Assembly (NCBI RefSeq): GCF_051020985.1
Contig: NC_134999.1
Location: 29,979,160-30,043,159 of the forward strand
DNA: 64,000 nucleotides
Direction: 5' to 3'
Origin: Nomia melanderi
Lineage: Eukaryota; Arthropoda; Insecta; Hymenoptera; Halictidae
Made by a program: the position numbers and the translations under genes. Every line of letters begins with the position of its first letter. Position 1 is the first letter of the stretch. Shown here one piece after another: positions 59,001 to 64,000 of this stretch. The notes below the pieces were generated by a model. That model searched no databases. It saw only the letters and a program-made list of their open reading frames with translations, and was not told where the DNA came from.

Positions 59001-59360
59001 TGATCGTTTGTGATTGTCGGAGTGAGTTGTTTAGGGTATTGTCCGAAGCCGAGGACATTTTTAAGGGTATTAGTATTGATGGATATAGCAGCTAACTGTG
59101 TTGGATATGGGACTATTGTGACGTTTGAAGGTATGGCGTATTTATACTATATTTTTGAACGTAAACTGGGGAATCTGGTCATTTGTGATTGTTGGAGTGA
59201 GTTGTTTAGGGTATTGTCCGAGGCTTGGATGTAGGACTATTGTGACATTTGAAGGTATAGTGTATTTAGAATGTATTTTTTAATGTAAAATAGGGAATAT
59301 GATCATTTGTGATCGTTAGAGTAAGTTGTTTAGAGTATTGTTCGAGGCTATTGACTTTTT
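58990..59360. repeat. tandem repeat, about 125-175 bp unit
   Basis: TTTGTGATTGTCGGAGTGAGTT and AGGGTATTGTCCGAGGC occur near 59006, 59180 and 59305. GACTATTGTGACGTTTGAAGG occurs twice, 124 bases apart. Confidence 0.75.
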
Positions 59361-59699
59361 TTTTGAGTGATTAGTTCTGAACGGTAGCAATAGCTTAGAA
59401 TATGAATATCGAACTGTGTTATTAGTTATTTATCCTGTTGACTGTGGATCTCAGTTTAAAAAATCTCTTATTCCCCGCGCAATAAAATCAAACATTAAAG
59501 TATTGTCAAACGCAGAGTAAATGCGTCTATAATACTTTCTAACGAAAAGCTAAAGCAAACCAAAGATGAATAGTTTATGTGAAAAAATAACTAAATCATC
59601 GTTGAGAGAATTAGTATAATTCCAAGCCTTAAGATAACGTATACTCATTCAACGCAGTGAACTGATTAAGTCAACATTTCCCGAAATCAAGTTACCAAT

Positions 59700-60660
59700 C
59701 GCAGCCATTCGAGTTCCCGATAAACCTCGGTGCTCGTTAGTTTAATCAATTCAGAAACTGTTGCGTCAGTCTTCCTAAAATTAACGAGAAGACCGAAGTA
59801 ACGATTCCCGATGCAAATCGTCTCATCTGTTCGGAACGAGTGGCGAAGGCCAGCGATATTCGAGGCAGAAGATCTCCTCGGAACCTCTTCCCCTGCAGGC
59901 TCTCGCGTATCTGGCTCGCGGGATCGTGAAATTTATCGTGGGTGCCGTGAACCCCAACGTCTATTCCACCTGCTGCACCTGCATTTTTGCCAGGCGGCGT
60001 GCGGTGATTTGCACCTCGCAGGGATCGAGCCAGTTCTTCTTCGCGATCCCCTGCCAGGGACAGGCGTAATGACATTGGGATCGGGACGGGGAACGAGCAT
60101 GAGCCGGCGGCGATTCGTTGCAAGGACAAAAACGTATTTCCACGGAAAAATGCCGAGCGAACGCTGCCTCTCGGCGCGGCCTTCCAACCTCGTCGGAACG
60201 AATTTATCGGCGCGGGATCGCCACGCGAACGCGGTGACGATTAAATTTTATTAGGGACCGGGTTCATAACTGTTACAGTTACCCCGGGACGAATGAATAA
60301 GCGTATCGTAGGCGATGATGATATTTATTTTACCCGATACCGGATAGCTCCGCGACACCAGCCGGCCGGCCGGTAACGATCAATTTTCCGCTCGCGTTTC
60401 ATTCCGTTAAATAACTTGGCCGGTTCAATTCGAAACCCGTTCCTCTGCGGACCGAACGTACTGCGGATAATGGGATATGCGTCCCCTTATCAGACCAGTA
60501 AAATATTTTACTTCGACACGCTTTACGAGCCCCACGCCGCGTGATTGTTTCGCAGATTTTGCACGTGCGCGGACATAGTCGTGCGAGTTTGATACCTGAA
60601 CTGTCTCAGGCGAATATTAGCGGGTGCCGTGTTTAATCCGTGTTTCACTTTGGTGGACGT
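59700..60660. other. GC-rich island with overlapping open frames
   Basis: The + frame 59811-60254 (147 codons) and minus frames of 127 and 84 codons overlap. One minus stretch, NWLDPCEVQITARRLAKMQV, follows a CAG and looks exon-like, but it ends in a stop without a good donor. No family recognised. Could be a conserved regulatory block or a cryptic exon. Confidence 0.3.
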
Positions 60661-60786
60661 GTGTTGCATTGTGGCTGGGCGATGCGATCGATGCGACGAC
60701 GGAGGATCGTGAAAAAGGTACTGGTTGGCGGGGTTTTATCGTGGACCACCTGTGGTGAATAGGAAACTAAAAGTAATGGCAGACTT

Positions 60787-61022
60787 GTTGACCTAGAATA
60801 TCGCGTCGGACTCGCGATAAAGATTTTCAAGGGAGTTTGAGAAATCTTAGGGTTATTTGTTTCGAATGAAAGTTAAATATTACTTTTCTATTGGTCGATA
60901 ACCTTTGGGTAACGATAGATATAGAATAAACGTAAAAAATCTTTGCTTTTTTAATAAATGACGAGCGATGCGGTAGCTGTATCGATCATAGTTAAGAAAT
61001 AAATCATAACGCAAGGAGTTAA
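60787..61022. mobile_element. family B MITE
   Basis: TTGACCTAGAATATCGCGTC with GGACTCGCGATAAAG at the left and CATAACGCAAGGAGTTAA at the right; 236 bases. The interior ATCGATCATAGTTAAGAAAT is typical of the family. Confidence 0.7.
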
Positions 61023-61610
61023 TGGTGAAAAGTCGTTTGAACGAATACTATGAGAGCCTCTGTAATGAAAATAGATTCCGCGCTATGTGAAATCGAAAAA
61101 CGTTAGGATGATATGATTATTAGTTTTATGGCAGGAAATGATATAATACAATTTATAATATAGTTTATTTTGATACAAATGATAGGGATTTTATATGGTA
61201 CCTTATATTTTGAATTAATTTGTGTTCGATAATTAAGTCACATGAAATTAGAGTAAGTTTAATTTACTTTCAGTTGTAAAGTTTTCCTCGTAAGGAGCAT
61301 ATTTTTGTCGTCGTAGTCGCGTTTGAGACGACTTCGAGAGAAACGAGTGCAAATGATATTATGCGAAATCGCGATCGAATCATGATTATAATTAAAATGG
61401 TGTAATTTAATGAATAAACGTGGTAACGATTCATCGTATAAGTCCCCGCTAGTAATTGCTAGGTTTACAGGCAGAAGTGTAGAAGAATTGATCAACGCCG
61501 TTTTCCTAAATATGGTATTCACCTTCGAATAGAGCACTATCAAATGAATCTAACGGCCCCGGGTGGAATTCCATCGAGATCGTTAAAAGTCAGCTGCGAT
61601 GGAAACTAAT

Positions 61611-61697
61611 CTACTTCACCGGCTCGATTCGATCGAACGCTTCCGTGTCTTCTTCAGTTGTTGGCGAATCACTTTTGTAATCGTCCGTGTGGATCAT
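61611..61697 (-). other. 28-codon acidic small open frame
   Basis: ATG to TAG on the minus strand: MIHTDDYKSDSPTTEEDTEA then FDRIEPVK. Composition is unusually protein-like for its length (9 acidic residues of 28). It could be a small ORF or the end of an exon. No family recognised and nothing else supports translation. Confidence 0.2.
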
Positions 61698-61818
61698 AAA
61701 ATGTATACAAACAGTTATTGGCTTGTAGCATAAATAAGTTCGGTTGTATTTCACTTTTCTCCCCGGTCATTATTATCGGTTTGAAGAACCGGGGAAGCAG
61801 CGACGCCGCTTTTGTACC

Positions 61819-61926
61819 GACTGAACGTGAACTTCTCGTTAATCACAATTATGCCTATTTACAACGATTCATAATTGAATCCCCGGGATTAAAGCACGCT
61901 TATACTCGCAACTTATCTATTTCGTA
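61819..61926 (+). repeat. dispersed repeat, copy 2
   Basis: TCGTTAATCACAATTATGCC, TTCATAATTGAAT and CTTATACTCGCAACTTATCT resemble 35773-35897 in the same orientation. This copy is in a GC-richer setting. Confidence 0.5.
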
Positions 61927-62694
61927 ATCTAATAAATCACGTCGCGCGTTTTACATTTATCTGTATCTATCTGCGTCCGTGCGTGTGTCGGTCTACAATA
62001 CGCTACCGATTAAAGGGTTGTTTAAGCTACTAAAGCGCATTACACGAAAGCGGTAAATATGACATAAATTTCATTTACAATGAACGTCGTTCGTATAATG
62101 ATAGATAAATCACACCGGCGTTGTCTTTAACGAATGGATCAGTGTGTTTGTATATGGAGAATTAAACGCGATCAGTGCCAATGAAATTCGCCACGCTGCG
62201 CTAAGGTGTGCGCGAGGTAATTGTATCAGAACGCTAATGCGTTGGTATTCCGAGGTCAATATTTTCAATATATATCACGAAAATAATAGAGAAATGAGTA
62301 ACTTAGTGCAGATGCTCGTATGAATGTTCAATCGATTTTTAATACATTTTCCAATCGTAGTATTCTTCAATTATTGTTAATGACATCGAGGTCACTGTAC
62401 AGATTTCGATATATTTCACTACAGAATATAGAACTAAAATAAGTGTCATTTGATTTAGAAAAAGGACATTGATAATTGCATTATCTTTGCATCTTCTTGA
62501 AGAGAAGAGTTATTATCACGAAAAGTAAATAACTTTTTCAAGTGATCTTTAAACATCTTACTCTATATACAGGTAACCAAACAAAACATATTTTATAAAT
62601 ATTTTTAACTAAACGATTGCCTGGAATGAAAATTGTAGAAATTGAAAACTAGAATAGATGATAAATTACCTATGTCTTTCCTAACACAATGTAC

Positions 62695-62939
62695 TCAACA
62701 CGTTGAATTCCACACAATTTCATAGAGCAAAATATATGAAATGGACAAAAGGTAATATTATACCATCAGATTGAATTTAATTAGTATTGCACGTTCATCT
62801 AGCTGAATGTCACTTCATTAGGTGGCATTATCTATAATATAGAAATATTTTCAAATAATCATCGTTTAATTGAGTGAACTATAATAATTCGATTTGGTTG
62901 GGAGTCAAATTGTAACCCCTATGGCGTTCATCGTGTCAA
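62695..62939. mobile_element. family E MITE, uninterrupted copy
   Basis: CAACACGTTGAATTCCAC to ATGGCGTTCATCGTGTCAA; 245 bases. Shares ATTGCACGTTCATCTAGCTG and ATCATCGTTTAATTGAGTGA with the copy at 16844-17268, from which it differs by lacking the nested family F element. Confidence 0.78.
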
Positions 62940-64000
62940 ATAGTGTAAAATATTAAATACTTTAAAATTGTATAATAAATATAGTTCTTATAATCTTCAT
63001 AAGATTCTCATAGACACAAAAGGATTGCACTCTTTTTTCCGTTCGTCCTACGTAAAAATTACGAACAGTTACTTTCATAATATCGTACTCTATAGATCAC
63101 CATGAACAATTTGATTAAAGTGCTCCCTTATCTTCCGCCCCAACGGCTGGATCTCTCGCAACTCGTGCGAACGCGATCCAAATGAAATATAGCGTATCGC
63201 AGGCCAGCGAGGAATATCGCGATTTTATCAACGGGTCGAAATAAAAACACCGTGGCACAATCGATACAATGTTATCATAGAAACACCGGGAAAGAAGAAC
63301 AAAGACAGTGCTCGAAGCAGTAAAGAAACATTTCGTGTCGATGATCCAAGGTTTACTGGGTGTCCCGACCAGTTTCTCTCGCTTGTCCTTTTAAATAACA
63401 GTACAGTCAATTATTGCACAAATTCAGAGCTATAAATGCACCAGAATCCAGCTGTTCAACACTGGTACTACCAGAAATACCAAAATAATCCATTCTTGAT
63501 TTCCTCCGTCGCAATTATTGAAAAAACATAAATGTTTTGAGGAATTATTAATACGAAAATACTATTCAATTGAAACTTAATAAATCTATTCTTATAGTTC
63601 TTATACAAAAATTTGAAACGTCAGTTTAACTGCTCAATTCTGATGTTAACATATTCTATTTAAAAAATTGCTCATAAACGAACATTTCTCATATTTTCTG
63701 CAAAAGATTTCAAGCAGGTCTAATTAAAACAAGTAGTCAACAAATCTAACTAATACAGTGAAGCTTCAAATATCTGAACTAATCAAGTCAAACGAGTTTG
63801 AATGAAAGATAGTTATAGAATAAACATGAAAAATCTTTGTTTTTCTAATAAATTGTTATTCTTATTCAAATAATTCGGATGATCGGACAGTAAAATAATT
63901 CAAACATCATCAATATCATCATCAAACCAGATACACCACTAATATGATAAATCAAGGGTCCACATAACCAAGATTCATATAATTAAAGTTTCACCGTATT

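Larger units (their letters stand above)
56143..64000. other. sequence 5' of the first identified FERM exon
   Basis: Presumably a further intron of the FERM gene. I searched the minus strand for an exon with the LLLDE-type F1 start and found none. It holds the hexanucleotide array, MITEs, a tandem repeat at 58990-59360 and GC-rich islands at 57190-57420, 58190-59000, 59700-60660, 61550-62000 and 63100-63400. Stretches 59370-59690, 61030-61540, 62000-62690 and 62940-64000 show nothing I can name except a possible family C end at 63458 and family B-like interior sequence near 63815-63860. Confidence 0.45.

Noticed and set aside
5216..62939. Regularly recurring AAGGGTTAA motifs as a CRISPR-like array or a dispersed regulatory site
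   Set aside because: The motif occurs as inverted pairs 190-300 bases apart and is explained by MITE termini.

Overview
This is a 64 kb piece of a eukaryotic, almost certainly insect, nuclear genome. It is AT-rich with GT-AG introns, AATAAA signals, many TTAA-flanked miniature transposons, and CpG-containing GC-rich islands. The style (large introns, non-depleted CpG, piggyBac-type debris) fits Hymenoptera such as a bee or ant. That lineage call is inference, not proof.

Only two protein-coding genes can be built with confidence. On the + strand at 405-1182 is a complete three-exon SRP9 gene (78 aa), the 9 kDa Alu-domain subunit of the signal recognition particle. Nearly all the rest is one minus-strand gene, an EPB41L4A-type band 4.1-like FERM protein. 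Eleven exons between 56142 and 3502 join in perfect phase (1800 nt, 599 codons plus stop). They cover most of the FERM domain, an adjacent region, an arginine/serine-rich linker and a conserved C-terminal block. The first FERM exon(s) were not found and probably lie beyond 64000. Three further exons (2516-2789, 1709-1799, 1388-1424) can be reached from an in-phase donor inside the last exon. They imply a second, longer C-terminus ending tail-to-tail with SRP9.

Layout: 1-404 SRP9 upstream region with a nested stem structure; 405-1182 SRP9; 1369-10783 the clustered 3' exons of the FERM gene; 10784-29168 an 18 kb intron; 29267-52089 a 23 kb intron; 52230-56037 a 3.8 kb intron; 56143-64000 sequence 5' of the first exon found.

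The introns alternate between AT-rich stretches full of transposon remains and GC-rich islands of a few hundred bases. The dominant transposons are short palindromic elements of at least six families, mostly bounded by TTAA. Two families begin TTAACCC, as expected for piggyBac-type elements, and a decayed piggyBac-like transposase fragment lies at 49262-49675. Several are nested, giving a relative insertion order. There is also a 408 bp foldback element, a 181 bp Tc1/mariner-type MITE inserted in a long TATATC hexanucleotide array, and many tandem repeats. I found no tRNA, rRNA or CRISPR. The strongest unusual signals are the alternative FERM-protein C-terminus, the layered TTAA-element network, and a few unrecognised open frames or exon-like blocks in the introns.
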